In this document: positions 24,096-31,855 of the stretch, piece after piece | Position numbering within the stretch: the stretch's first letter is position 1 | Layout: each line of letters begins with the position of its first letter | Assembly: GCA_023398575.1 (NCBI GenBank) | Contig: JAEWSC010000035.1 | Span: 1-64,000, forward strand | Reading direction: 5' to 3' | Origin: Bacillota bacterium | Lineage (GTDB): Bacteria; Bacillota; Clostridia; Christensenellales; Aristaeellaceae | Length of the DNA stretch: 64,000 nucleotides | Position numbers and translations under genes: made by a program | The notes under the pieces: generated by a model | Databases searched by the model: none | What the model was told of the DNA's origin: nothing | Seen by the model: the letters and a program-made list of their open reading frames with translations, nothing else

Positions 24096-24821
24096 TTATT
24101 TGGTGCTGGCTCTGCCCAGATAGGCTTCGCGAACCTTTGGGTTTTCCAACAATTCCTTGCCGCTGCCAACAATCGTGATGCATCCAGTCTCAAGCACATA
24201 GCCTTGATCCGCTATCTTAAGCGCTGCGTTTGCGTTTTGCTCCACCAGCAAGATTGTTATTCCCTCTTCATGCAGCTTCAATATCGTTTGAAAAATATCA
24301 CGCACTACAAGCGGGGCCAACCCCAGAGAAGGCTCATCCATCATTAATAGCTTGGGCCGTGCCATCAGCGCGCGGCCCACTGCCAGCATTTGCTGTTCAC
24401 CGCCGGACAATGTGCCAGATAGCTGCCAATGCCGTTCTTTCAGCCGCGGGAATAGAGCGTACACCTTTTCGATATCATTGGAAATACCAGCGGCATCCCT
24501 GCGGATATAGGCACCTACCTTTAAGTTTTCCAGTACTGTAAGGTTTGGGAAAACACGTCGCCCTTCTGGAACCAGGACAATCCCTCTTTGTATCATCCGC
24601 TGGGTATCTAGGGAGCTGATATCCTCACCCTCATACTCAATGTGCCCTTCCACCATAGGTACAAGACTTGTAATCGCCCTTAGCGTGGTGGATTTTCCGG
24701 CACCATTGGCACCAATAAGGGATACAATTTGACCCTTTTCCACGGAAAAAGAGATGCCTGATAGGGCCTTGATTCCGCCGTAATGTACCTTAAGGTCCCT
24801 GACATTCATAAGGCTGCTCAT
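24096..24821 (-). CDS. livF: Branched-chain amino acid ABC transporter ATP-binding protein LivF
   Basis: 241-residue ABC ATPase. Walker A GANGAGKST near residue 37, signature LSGGEQQM near residue 138, Walker B LLMMDEPSLGLAP near residue 158, H-loop LLVEQNA. The VEQN..AL H-loop and the 'VLETGCI' tail are LivF-specific. It couples ATP hydrolysis to import through LivH/LivM together with LivG. Its start overlaps the livG stop (ATGA), and it is the last gene of livK-livH-livM-livG-livF. Confidence 0.95.
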   Translation of the reverse strand: MSSLMNVRDLKVHYGGIKALSGISFSVEKGQIVSLIGANGAGKSTTLRAITSLVPMVEGHIEYEGEDISSLDTQRMIQRGIVLVPEGRRVFPNLTVLENLKVGAYIRRDAAGISNDIEKVYALFPRLKERHWQLSGTLSGGEQQMLAVGRALMARPKLLMMDEPSLGLAPLVVRDIFQTILKLHEEGITILLVEQNANAALKIADQGYVLETGCITIVGSGKELLENPKVREAYLGRASTK

Positions 24822-25624
24822 ACTTCATCCACCCCCAGATAGGCCGCAATAACGTCCTGATTGTTCTGTATTGCCTGGGGCGTGCCTTGAGCAATCAGCT
24901 TCCCGTAATCCAGCACATAAATTCGGTCAGAAATATCCATTACAATCTGCATATGGTGCTCAATGAGCATGATGGTTAATTGCAGGTCATCGCGAAGCTG
25001 TTTTACAAAGCCTGTTAAATCCTCAGTCTCTTTGGGGTTCATACCGGCTGCGGGTTCATCCAATAATAGCAGCCTGGGTCGTGTGGCAAGTGCCCGGGCT
25101 ATTTCCAGGCGGCGCTGCTCACCATAGGGTAATGAGGTGGCCATTTCATTTGCTGCATGAGAGAGCCCAACGCGGCTCAAAATATCCATCGCCTCATCCC
25201 GAAGGGCTCGAGCCTCGCTGCCATAGGAGAAAAATCTCATATTCTTCATCGCAGGTATACCGGTAATGGCGTTCAAAAATCCATTTTTCAAATGCAAATG
25301 CTGGGCAATACACACGTTTTCCAGCACCGTCATGCTCTTGAACAAACGGATATTCTGATATGTTCTGGCAGCACCACGAGCAGTAATCCTGTCAGGGCGC
25401 ATCCCAGTGATATCTTGCATGCTACCTGCAGCATCTCCAAGATAAACCTTGCCCAGCGTAGGCTTGTATACACCAGTGATCATGTTAAATGCGGTGGTCT
25501 TTCCGGCACCGTTTGGCCCGATAACAGCTACAATTTCACCTTGCTCCACATGCAGACTCAAATCATCTACCGCTACAACACCACCAAAGCGCATAGTGAT
25601 ATGGGAGGTTTCGAGCATACGCAT
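24818..25624 (-). CDS. livG: Branched-chain amino acid ABC transporter ATP-binding protein LivG
   Basis: 268-residue ABC ATPase. Walker A GPNGAGKTT, the LivG-type insertion 'RITARGAARTYQNIRLFKSM', signature LPYGEQRRLEIARAL, Walker B LLLLDEPAAGMNP, and H-loop MLIEHHM. The signature PYGEQ replaces LSGGQ, as is normal in LivG. The start overlaps the livM stop by one base (TAATG). Partner of LivF. Confidence 0.95.
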   Translation of the reverse strand: MRMLETSHITMRFGGVVAVDDLSLHVEQGEIVAVIGPNGAGKTTAFNMITGVYKPTLGKVYLGDAAGSMQDITGMRPDRITARGAARTYQNIRLFKSMTVLENVCIAQHLHLKNGFLNAITGIPAMKNMRFFSYGSEARALRDEAMDILSRVGLSHAANEMATSLPYGEQRRLEIARALATRPRLLLLDEPAAGMNPKETEDLTGFVKQLRDDLQLTIMLIEHHMQIVMDISDRIYVLDYGKLIAQGTPQAIQNNQDVIAAYLGVDEV

Positions 25625-26766
25625 TACTTTCTGTCTCCCTTCTTTTCGGCAGTGCGGAAGGGTTTAACAATCAAATGCCTCACAGACGCTAAAGCGCGGC
25701 CCAACGCCGCCCATGAAAATTCCTTGGAGCCAAAAAGGCCTTTGCGGTAGAACAGGATTACGCACATGAGGAGTAGTGAAAAGATCACCATGCGGAGACC
25801 TGCAACTGCAGGCACCTGAACGATACCAAGTGAAAAGCCGTTGTCCAGCCATCGCAGCCACTCCTTGGCAATGGTTATGATAAACGCGCCGACAATCGTG
25901 CCGGAAATGCTGCCCATACCGCCTAATACCACGATCAGCAGAATATCATACGCCAATACAAACCGGAACAAAAGGGGGTTGATGGAGCCTACGACACTTG
26001 CCAACAATCCGCCGCCTATGCCGGCTAGGACACCGGATAATATAAACGAGAACATTTTGTGCTTGAATAGTGATATTCCCATACCCTCTGCGGCCACTTC
26101 ATCATCACGGACCGCTTTGAATGCCCGGCCATAGCTGGTATGCATCAAGCGCAACATCACAACAATTGCCAAGATCATTGTACCAAACGTCCACCACAGG
26201 TTTGCAACAGGAGGAATGTTTTTGATGCCAACAGCGCCGTTGGTAATCGTTTGCAAATTGGTGAAAATGACACGTACAATTTCCGAAAAACCAAGCGTTG
26301 CAATGGCCAGATAGTCACCGCGTAGTCTAAGCACCGGAAAACCGATGAAAAACGCGAAAACGCCGCTGGCAAGACCGCCGAATAATAGGGCGATAGGGAA
26401 CGGCAGTTGAATTGAGCCTAGCCAGGGAACAATAGGCTCAAGATAAAACACACTTTCCTTGGCTTCTGGGGACATGAAAAGCAGTGTCGTAACATACGCT
26501 CCAATGGCCATAAAGCCTGCCTGACCAAGAGAGAATAGGCCAGTAAAACCATTGACAAGATTCATGGAGAGACCTAGGATGGCATAGATTGCACACATGT
26601 TCAAAATTCTGATCTGATACGCGTCGCCAATCTGTTTACTTGAGAAAAGATAGATAAAAACAAGTATGGCCAATAAGGAAACTGCCGTAAGCAATCCGCT
26701 GACGCGGCTTTTTTTTGACATTCGGGAGGCAATGCCCATAAAGGCAGGAGATGCGCTTTTTTTCAT
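25624..26766 (-). CDS. livM: Branched-chain amino acid ABC transporter permease LivM
   Basis: 380-residue membrane protein with about ten helices. Conserved blocks include 'AILGLSMNLVNGFTGLFSLG', 'GDYLAIATLGFSEIVRV' and 'DDEVAAEGMGISLFKHKMFS' (cytosolic coupling loop). The N-terminal 25 residues are a basic cytosolic extension before the first helix. AAGGAG lies 8 bases before the ATG. It pairs with LivH to form the channel. Confidence 0.94.
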   Translation of the reverse strand: MKKSASPAFMGIASRMSKKSRVSGLLTAVSLLAILVFIYLFSSKQIGDAYQIRILNMCAIYAILGLSMNLVNGFTGLFSLGQAGFMAIGAYVTTLLFMSPEAKESVFYLEPIVPWLGSIQLPFPIALLFGGLASGVFAFFIGFPVLRLRGDYLAIATLGFSEIVRVIFTNLQTITNGAVGIKNIPPVANLWWTFGTMILAIVVMLRLMHTSYGRAFKAVRDDEVAAEGMGISLFKHKMFSFILSGVLAGIGGGLLASVVGSINPLLFRFVLAYDILLIVVLGGMGSISGTIVGAFIITIAKEWLRWLDNGFSLGIVQVPAVAGLRMVIFSLLLMCVILFYRKGLFGSKEFSWAALGRALASVRHLIVKPFRTAEKKGDRK

Positions 26767-26778
26767 TGTTTTATCTCC

Positions 26779-27672
26779 TTATACCTTATCGGTGACAGCT
26801 TCGCCCATCAAACCTGTTGGTCTGACCAGGAGAATGATGATCAAGGCAACAAAGGCAAAAGCGTCTTTGTATCCGGAAAGCTCGGGTGCAAAGAATACAA
26901 TAAGAATTTCCATCACCCCAAGTATCAAACCGCCGATTACCGCACCGGTCACGTTGCCTATGCCGCCGATGACTGCTGCAATGAAGCATTTAAGCCCTGG
27001 CATGACGCCGGCAAAAGGTTCGATACGGGGATACTTTATACCCCACATGATAGCGCCTACGGCGGCCAGCAGCGAACCGATGCCGAACGTTAAAGCAATG
27101 ACCTGGTTGATCTTGATGCCCATGAGACGGGCAGTTTCAAAATCCTTGCTCACTGCGCGCATACCCATGCCTACTTTTGTCTTGTGAATCAAAAATTGCA
27201 ATAGAAACATCAGTAATGCCATGATCAAAGGTACAAATATCGAAAGCCGTGCAAAGCGGACATCGCCCAGTATAATGACTTTTTCCAAAGCGGGAAAGCT
27301 GGGAAACTGGCGTGGGATGCCGGTAAAGAGCACAGTAGCCAGATTTTCAAGTAAATAGGATACACCTATAGAGGAAATGAGAAGCGAAATTCTTGGTGCG
27401 CTTCGAAGCGGCCTGTAAGCCGTGCTTTCAATTAGCATGCCAAGCGCAGCCGTAGCGATAAGAACCAGAAGGATAGATGCCCACCATGGGATGAAAAATA
27501 CCGAAACGCCAAAAAAAAGAAAATACATGGACATCATGAAGATATCGCCATGAGCGAAATTGATCAGGCGCAATATACCGTACACCATGGTATATCCCAC
27601 AGCAATCAGCGCATACAAACTGCCTACAGTTAGGCCGTTGATGAGTTGCTGTAGGAAAAGCACAAACGTCAT
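26779..27672 (-). CDS. livH: Branched-chain amino acid ABC transporter permease LivH
   Basis: 297-residue membrane protein starting MTFVLFLQQLINGLTVGSLY, the usual LivH N-terminus, with eight helices and coupling loop 'KVGMGMRAVSKDFETARLMG'. Later blocks are 'IEPFAGVMPGLKCFIAAVIG' and GNVTGAVIGG. The frame is open 12 codons upstream, but the family start fits ATG 27672. No strong ribosome-binding site is visible. It begins 80 bases after a terminator-like hairpin that separates it from livK. Confidence 0.93.
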   Translation of the reverse strand: MTFVLFLQQLINGLTVGSLYALIAVGYTMVYGILRLINFAHGDIFMMSMYFLFFGVSVFFIPWWASILLVLIATAALGMLIESTAYRPLRSAPRISLLISSIGVSYLLENLATVLFTGIPRQFPSFPALEKVIILGDVRFARLSIFVPLIMALLMFLLQFLIHKTKVGMGMRAVSKDFETARLMGIKINQVIALTFGIGSLLAAVGAIMWGIKYPRIEPFAGVMPGLKCFIAAVIGGIGNVTGAVIGGLILGVMEILIVFFAPELSGYKDAFAFVALIIILLVRPTGLMGEAVTDKV

Positions 27673-27751
27673 AGGAGCTGCACCATCCTTACCGCAGGCA
27701 GCTGGCATTCCGGTGATTCATATGCCGATCTGCGTAAATGCGGAGAATAAG

Positions 27752-27786
27752 AAAAAAATGCGGGCGGCGACCAATCGCCGCCCGCA
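27752..27786 (-). terminator. Strong hairpin between livK and livH (partial terminator)
   Basis: Minus strand TGCGGGCGGCGA-TTGG-TCGCCGCCCGCA, a 12-bp perfect stem followed by TTTTTTT. It lies 17 bases after the livK stop, inside the operon. It probably ends most transcripts after livK so that the binding protein outnumbers the membrane subunits, and stabilises the livK message. Confidence 0.88.
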
Positions 27787-27802
27787 GGGATATGGCAGTA
27801 TG

Positions 27803-28927
27803 TTACTCAACAACAACGGTGTCCAGATAGACGAACTTTCCATCTTTGACAGTCTTGATGACGGCGGTGTTCTTAATAGCATCGCCATTGGCATCAAACT
27901 TGAGCGGGCCGGTCACACCGGTGATCTCCAGTTTGGAAAGTGCTTCACGAAGGGCAGGGCCGTCGGTGGTACCGGCCAGTTCAATGGCCTTCACAGCAGC
28001 CATGTATGCATCATAGCCCAGCGCAGTGACAGAGCCTTTCGGCTTTTCGCCATTGAACATTTTGGCATAGGCATCCAGGAAAGCAGTAATTTCGGGTGTA
28101 GGCGCGGCATCGGCATCAAAGAAAGTGGTGAAGCGGCAGGATTCTACAGCCGCGCCGCCGATATCGATCATGGCCTGGGTTTCCCAGGTATCACCACCAA
28201 GGAAAGGCACATCGGTGTAACCCATGTCACGGGCTTGCTTCATCAACAAGCCGGGTTCAGTGAAGTCGCTGGGCATGAAGATAACGTCCGGCTTGGCGGC
28301 CATAACTGTGGTGATCTGGGAGGAGAATTCCTGGTCGCCTACGTTAAAGTAAGCTTCAGCTACGATGTTCTCTTCGCCGAAGGCTTCCACAAAGTACTTG
28401 CGCAGACCAATGGCGTACACGTTGGACTTATCGCAGATTACGGCTGCTGTTTTGGCACCAAGGTTGTTCTTGGCATAGTTAGCCAGCAGTGTGCCTTGGA
28501 AATCATCCAGGTAACAGACGCGGAAATAGTATTCATTTCCCAGCGTCACATTGGGGTTAGTACAAGAAGTACCGATGGCCGGGATTTGCGCCGCTTCAAA
28601 GGCAGGGCCGCCGGCGATGGAAAGGCTGGAACCCCATGAACCGATGACGATGTCTACCTTTTCGGCATCCACCAAACGGGAAGCGGCAGTGGCAGCTTCC
28701 ACGTCGTCAGACTTATTGTCCACAGGCACCAAGACAATTTTTCTACCCAACACTTCACCAACAACAGAGTTGGCAGCCTGTATCCCTTCGTATTCCATCA
28801 TACCGCCGGCAGCTTTGGCGCCGGTCAGGGGCTCAAATACGCCAATTTTGATGGGTTCAGCCTCTGAGAGAGCCAGAGCGGGAACCAAAAGAAGCACGGC
28901 AAGGAGCAGGGCAAGGATCTTCTTCAT
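27803..28927 (-). CDS. livK: Branched-chain amino acid ABC transporter substrate-binding protein
   Basis: 374-residue type I periplasmic-binding-fold protein (Leu/Ile/Val-binding family): 'IKIGVFEPLTGAKAAGGMME', 'DVIFMPSDFTEPGLLMKQAR' and VTALGYDAYMAA. Residues 1-20 are a Sec signal (basic KK, then a leucine-rich core ending ALALSEA) with no lipobox cysteine, so it is probably released by signal peptidase I. It captures branched-chain amino acids or similar ligands for LivHMGF. First gene of the operon, with its own promoter at 28973-29000. Codon use is strongly biased (CTG, ACC, GGC), suggesting high expression. Confidence 0.94.
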   Translation of the reverse strand: MKKILALLLAVLLLVPALALSEAEPIKIGVFEPLTGAKAAGGMMEYEGIQAANSVVGEVLGRKIVLVPVDNKSDDVEAATAASRLVDAEKVDIVIGSWGSSLSIAGGPAFEAAQIPAIGTSCTNPNVTLGNEYYFRVCYLDDFQGTLLANYAKNNLGAKTAAVICDKSNVYAIGLRKYFVEAFGEENIVAEAYFNVGDQEFSSQITTVMAAKPDVIFMPSDFTEPGLLMKQARDMGYTDVPFLGGDTWETQAMIDIGGAAVESCRFTTFFDADAAPTPEITAFLDAYAKMFNGEKPKGSVTALGYDAYMAAVKAIELAGTTDGPALREALSKLEITGVTGPLKFDANGDAIKNTAVIKTVKDGKFVYLDTVVVE

Positions 28928-28972
28928 TCAATTTACTTCCTTTCCATATGTTACGCTAATTGCTGTAAACCA

Positions 28973-29000
28973 TTATAACCGTACAAATCTATTTTTGCAA
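28973..29000 (-). promoter_or_regulatory. Promoter of the liv operon
   Basis: Minus strand TTGCAA, 16-base spacer, perfect TATAAT. The start would be about 40 bases before livK. No riboswitch or T-box pattern was found in the 290-base gap. Confidence 0.7.
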
Positions 29001-29135
29001 TAGAGTGTGTGGGATGATGAAAAAAAGTTCACTGACATGAGAGATATCGATTCAAAAACGAAGCATTTTCATCACGGGGTTGCATAAATGAAAAAGAAAA
29101 CACGAAAAGTACATTTCAATTTTCGACAAAATATT

Positions 29136-29179
29136 AAAATACAAAACAGGGTCGCATAACTCATCTTATGCGATCCTGT
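29136..29179 (-). terminator. Intrinsic terminator of the MetNI-like operon
   Basis: Minus strand ACAGGATCGCATAA pairs with TTATGCGACCCTGT (one mismatch), followed by TTTTGTATTTT. Confidence 0.82.
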
Positions 29180-29219
29180 TGTTGTGTTGGTAATAAATAT
29201 CCTGAGAATTATGATGATG

Positions 29220-29891
29220 TCAGCGGTATTTGTCCTCATTGATCTTGTTGGCATATCGGGATGAAAGATTCACTATCAGTAAAAACAAAAGTGCTAGAAT
29301 GAGATAAGAAATCAAACATATTTCCAAATTCGCGTTGGATGGTAAAGTTGAAAGAACCGTGCCAGATAGACCATAACCGGTTACAATGCCGGATAGCGCG
29401 CCCATGGCAAGCGTAAAAAGCGTTGTTTCAAAAAGAGCATGCAACAGCCTGTATTTACCCAAGGGTAACAAAACCCGAAGGATAATCCATATCCTATTAA
29501 GACCGGTAGAAAGCGTACCTTCCAAAACGGATGTATTCAAATGACTCAAACCTTTGTAAATGTGAAAAACATGAAACATCACTGCACCAAGGGTGATGGC
29601 AAGTATAGATGCTATTCCCGAATCAATACCCAAAACACCATTTGCTAGAATAATCAACAGTGGCATGAATGCCAAATAGCCATAAGACCTAAAATATCGA
29701 ATAAACCTTAAGGCGAAAATGTGGGGTTTAGTACTGCGAGAAAACAATGGGTTACGCCAAAAAAACACACATATTCCTATAATGCTGCCCAAAAGAATAG
29801 CAATCAAAAGCGGTATCAAAAGCAATATCATGGTTTGAACAAGCCCATTTAGAATAAGGGAATCAGAAAAAAACGGCGTATCAAACATCAT
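29220..29891 (-). CDS. MetI-like ABC transporter permease, divergent
   Basis: 223-residue permease with five predicted helices and the size of MetI (about 217). The coupling (EAA-like) loop reads 'VLEGTLSTGLNRIWIILRVLLP', with the conserved Gly and LLP kept but EAA changed to EGT. The MetI family imports D/L-methionine. Its start overlaps the ATPase gene stop by 11 bases. No MetQ-type binding protein is present in the window. The sequence is AT-richer and less conserved than the liv genes; see the finding on the paired, motif-less ATPase. Confidence 0.75.
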   Translation of the reverse strand: MMFDTPFFSDSLILNGLVQTMILLLIPLLIAILLGSIIGICVFFWRNPLFSRSTKPHIFALRFIRYFRSYGYLAFMPLLIILANGVLGIDSGIASILAITLGAVMFHVFHIYKGLSHLNTSVLEGTLSTGLNRIWIILRVLLPLGKYRLLHALFETTLFTLAMGALSGIVTGYGLSGTVLSTLPSNANLEICLISYLILALLFLLIVNLSSRYANKINEDKYR

Positions 29892-30891
29892 GAACCACCT
29901 CCGCCCGGTAAGTGTGCGATTTTAGATAACTAATCACTGATACCATAAGTGCAGGTTCAGCGTTAAAGGAAACGAACATTTTTCCAAGTGGCTGTCCGCC
30001 AATGTATTCGATACGACCTTGCAGAATGTTAAACTCTACGCCAAAGCGTTGGGCTGTTTCATACAATACCGGTTCATTAGCAGGGTCACCCTTATATTCA
30101 ATGCACACAATTGTGCCAACGGCGTGTTCCATAACATCCGGTGGCAGCTCAAAGGATAGCTGTTGTGAAAGAAACTCGCGTGTAAAAGGATGCTCCGGCT
30201 CAGAAAAAAGCGAGAATGTGTCTTTTATCTCGATAACCTTGCCTGCCTGCATTATGGCGGCACGGTGGCAAATGCTTTTGACCACACGCAAATCAGAGGT
30301 GGAAACAATAATCGTTAATCCAAGCTCTTTGTTCAACTTAGAAAGCAGCTTCAGCAATTGTTCGCCAGCAGAGGGTGACAGCCCCTGAAGCGGCTCCATG
30401 CAAAGTAGTACCTTAGGCCTTCCGGCAAGCGCCCTGGCGATAGCACCGCGCTTTTGCTGTTCCATATTCAGCGCGCTGGGATATGCACCGCCCAAGCCTT
30501 CTATATCTGTCAATGCCAGAAGCTCTTGTATCCGATCATTGATTTCATTTGCACTTATACCCTGAGCAAACAAGGGCAGAGCTATATTGTCAAACAGCGT
30601 GACATTTCCCATAAGTGCAGGAGTAGAAAGGACCATGCCGATTTTTTGTCGAAGACTATTTAACTCCCGTTGGTTTAAACGGGTCACTGCCTGGCCATCG
30701 ACCACCACATCGCCGCGTGTCAGCGCAGAAAGGCCGTTGATAGTGCGCATCAGCGTTGCCTTACCTGCCCCCTCATGACCGGCAATGCCGAAAATCTCTC
30801 CGCTATCAATCGTAAAACTTACATCCTCTACCCAAAATGGCCTGCCGCTTTGAGAGGTGCGGGCGACGGATACATGCTGAAAAGCAATCAT
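29881..30891 (-). CDS. MetN-like ABC ATPase subunit lacking catalytic residues
   Basis: 336-residue MetN homologue with a C-terminal NIL ligand-binding domain (about 255-336, ending SVISYLKSHTYRAEVVHDV). Overall alignment to MetN is clear (PKVLLC, YPSAL, IARALAGRPK), but each ATPase motif is altered: Walker A GHEGAGKAT (Ser to Ala45), Q-loop Gln to Ser89, signature LSGGQ to LNMEQ (141-145), Walker B Asp to Met165 (Glu166 kept), and H-loop His to Ser199. The reading frame is intact over the full length, so it is not simple decay. It may no longer hydrolyse ATP. Cotranscribed with a CymR-like regulator and the MetI-like permease. Confidence 0.85.
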   Translation of the reverse strand: MIAFQHVSVARTSQSGRPFWVEDVSFTIDSGEIFGIAGHEGAGKATLMRTINGLSALTRGDVVVDGQAVTRLNQRELNSLRQKIGMVLSTPALMGNVTLFDNIALPLFAQGISANEINDRIQELLALTDIEGLGGAYPSALNMEQQKRGAIARALAGRPKVLLCMEPLQGLSPSAGEQLLKLLSKLNKELGLTIIVSTSDLRVVKSICHRAAIMQAGKVIEIKDTFSLFSEPEHPFTREFLSQQLSFELPPDVMEHAVGTIVCIEYKGDPANEPVLYETAQRFGVEFNILQGRIEYIGGQPLGKMFVSFNAEPALMVSVISYLKSHTYRAEVVHDV

Positions 30892-30924
30892 GGAAAGACC
30901 TTCCTTCCCTTTGACTGTACGAAA

Positions 30925-31362
30925 TCATATTACGTAATTGTCAGTTGCATGGCGGTTATAATCTTCAACCAATTCTGCCAAAGTAATGTTGTCTACGACT
31001 TGCTCAATTGCTTCATTAATACGAGCCCAAACGCTGCCGACAACCAAATGTGCAGCAATATCGCCCGTTTCCTGCTGGGTATCCACCGGGCTTACAACGG
31101 ATAGATCGCCTTCCATGGTACGAAGAATCATGCCTACCGTATACTCATTTGCGCTGCGGGTCAATTGATATCCGCCCTGTGCGCCGCGAACCCCGCGAAG
31201 ATAACCGGCCCGGCTAAGCGGGGTGATGATTTGCTCCATATATTTTTCAGGCAGCTCCTGACGGCTCGCTACTTCCTTTAAAGGGATGTAAGAGCCATTG
31301 CTGTGAAGGGCGAGGTCCAACATGAGGCGCATGCCATATCTGCCTTTTGTAGAAATTTTCAT
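30925..31362 (-). CDS. Rrf2-family regulator, CymR-like
   Basis: 145-residue winged helix starting MKISTKGRYGMRLMLDLALH. The helix-turn-helix block 'EKYMEQIITPLSRAGYLRGV' and 'GAQGGYQLTRSANEYTVGMI' match Rrf2. The three cysteines that hold an Fe-S cluster in IscR/NsrR are absent (SPVDTQQETGDIAAH), as in CymR, the cysteine-metabolism repressor. With a MetN/MetI-like pair downstream, control of sulfur amino-acid uptake is the likeliest role. GGGAGG lies 9 bases before the ATG; the open frame runs far upstream but without support. Confidence 0.85.
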   Translation of the reverse strand: MKISTKGRYGMRLMLDLALHSNGSYIPLKEVASRQELPEKYMEQIITPLSRAGYLRGVRGAQGGYQLTRSANEYTVGMILRTMEGDLSVVSPVDTQQETGDIAAHLVVGSVWARINEAIEQVVDNITLAELVEDYNRHATDNYVI

Positions 31363-31391
31363 GGACGGGTGCCTCCCAGTACCAACGCTAA

Positions 31392-31407
31392 TATTCCTAT
31401 GGAAATA
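31392..31407. promoter_or_regulatory. Putative CymR-type operator
   Basis: TATTCCTATGGAAATA, an imperfect inverted repeat (6 of 8 arms match), lies just downstream of the promoter at 31418-31446, over the expected transcription start. Position suggests autoregulation by the Rrf2 protein. The sequence match to CymR boxes is an impression, not a computed score. Confidence 0.4.
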
Positions 31408-31417
31408 CCATGATTGC

Positions 31418-31446
31418 ATGCTACCATTGTAGAAAGCGTTTGTCAA
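31418..31446 (-). promoter_or_regulatory. Promoter of the rrf2-metNI-like operon
   Basis: Minus strand perfect TTGACA, 17-base spacer, TAGCAT. Confidence 0.72.
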
Positions 31447-31528
31447 CTGCCTCGCAAGGGATGCGGAGGTTTGGTGCAAAAGATGCAGAAACTTAATAAG
31501 TTGAAGAAAAATCTTCTCCGCTGCATGG

Positions 31529-31557
31529 TTGTATTCTCTGGAGAAATGTGCTAATAT
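31529..31557 (+). promoter_or_regulatory. Promoter of a leader transcript upstream of rsgA
   Basis: TTGTAT, 17-base spacer, TAATAT with an extended TGC before the -10. The transcript would start near 31564. Confidence 0.55.
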
Positions 31558-31606
31558 GTTTATGAAATTGCCGCGTGTTTTGTGGCTTGAAAGGAGCTGT
31601 TGAGGA

Positions 31607-31639
31607 ATGAAAAAGAGCAGTGTGGAGGGCTTTCTGTAA
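31607..31639 (+). CDS. Possible leader peptide MKKSSVEGFL
   Basis: ATG with GAAAGGAG 10 bases and GAGGA directly upstream, 10 residues, stop TAA. It sits between a promoter and two terminators. A leader peptide for attenuation is possible; there is no run of one amino acid to suggest a signal. Confidence 0.25.
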   Translation: MKKSSVEGFL

Positions 31640-31719
31640 AACAGCATAGCCGCGGCATGGAAAAGTAATTGTTGCTTTGCCGCCGCACTAAACCTTTCGT
31701 GCATACTGTATATCGCAGG

Positions 31720-31742
31720 ACACATCGAGGGATGTGTTTTTG
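31720..31742 (+). terminator. Terminator hairpin 1 upstream of rsgA
   Basis: ACACATC-GAGG-GATGTGT followed by TTTTTG. Confidence 0.65.
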
Positions 31743-31747
31743 TTTAT

Positions 31748-31788
31748 CCGCGGATGCAGCCTACAAAAGGTGTGCCCGCGGCATTTTT
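31748..31788 (+). terminator. Terminator hairpin 2 upstream of rsgA
   Basis: CCGCGG (31748-31753) pairs with CCGCGG (31776-31781), extended inward by GCAGCC with GGTGTGC, followed by CATTTTTAT. Confidence 0.6.
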
Positions 31789-31855
31789 ATGCCCTAATGC
31801 TGTTTGACAGGAAGCAGGTGAAAGTGAAGACAAGACAGTTTTGAGGAGGAAGCAG

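Larger units (their letters stand above)
31564..31790 (+). ncRNA. Candidate structured leader or small RNA with two terminators
   Basis: From the promoter at 31529-31557, the RNA contains an 11-codon ORF at 31607-31639 (MKKSSVEGFL, with AAAGGAG upstream), then a stem-loop near 31653-31690 (GCGGC...GCCGC with an inner AAAG/CTTT helix), then two terminator hairpins at 31720-31742 and 31748-31788. This is the layout of an attenuator or a discrete small RNA. I tested it by eye against c-di-GMP, TPP, SAM, T-box, SRP and 6S patterns and found no match. The leader ORF shows no repeated codon. Unidentified. Confidence 0.4.

Noticed and set aside
27560..28639. 359-codon plus-strand frame antisense to livK
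   Set aside because: It lies over a clear substrate-binding protein, has no ribosome-binding site, and its translation shows no family. The biased, GC-rich codons of livK open the reverse frame by chance.
31564..31790. Known riboswitch, T-box, SRP or 6S RNA upstream of rsgA
   Set aside because: No conserved core of any of these classes is visible. Kept only as an unidentified leader.
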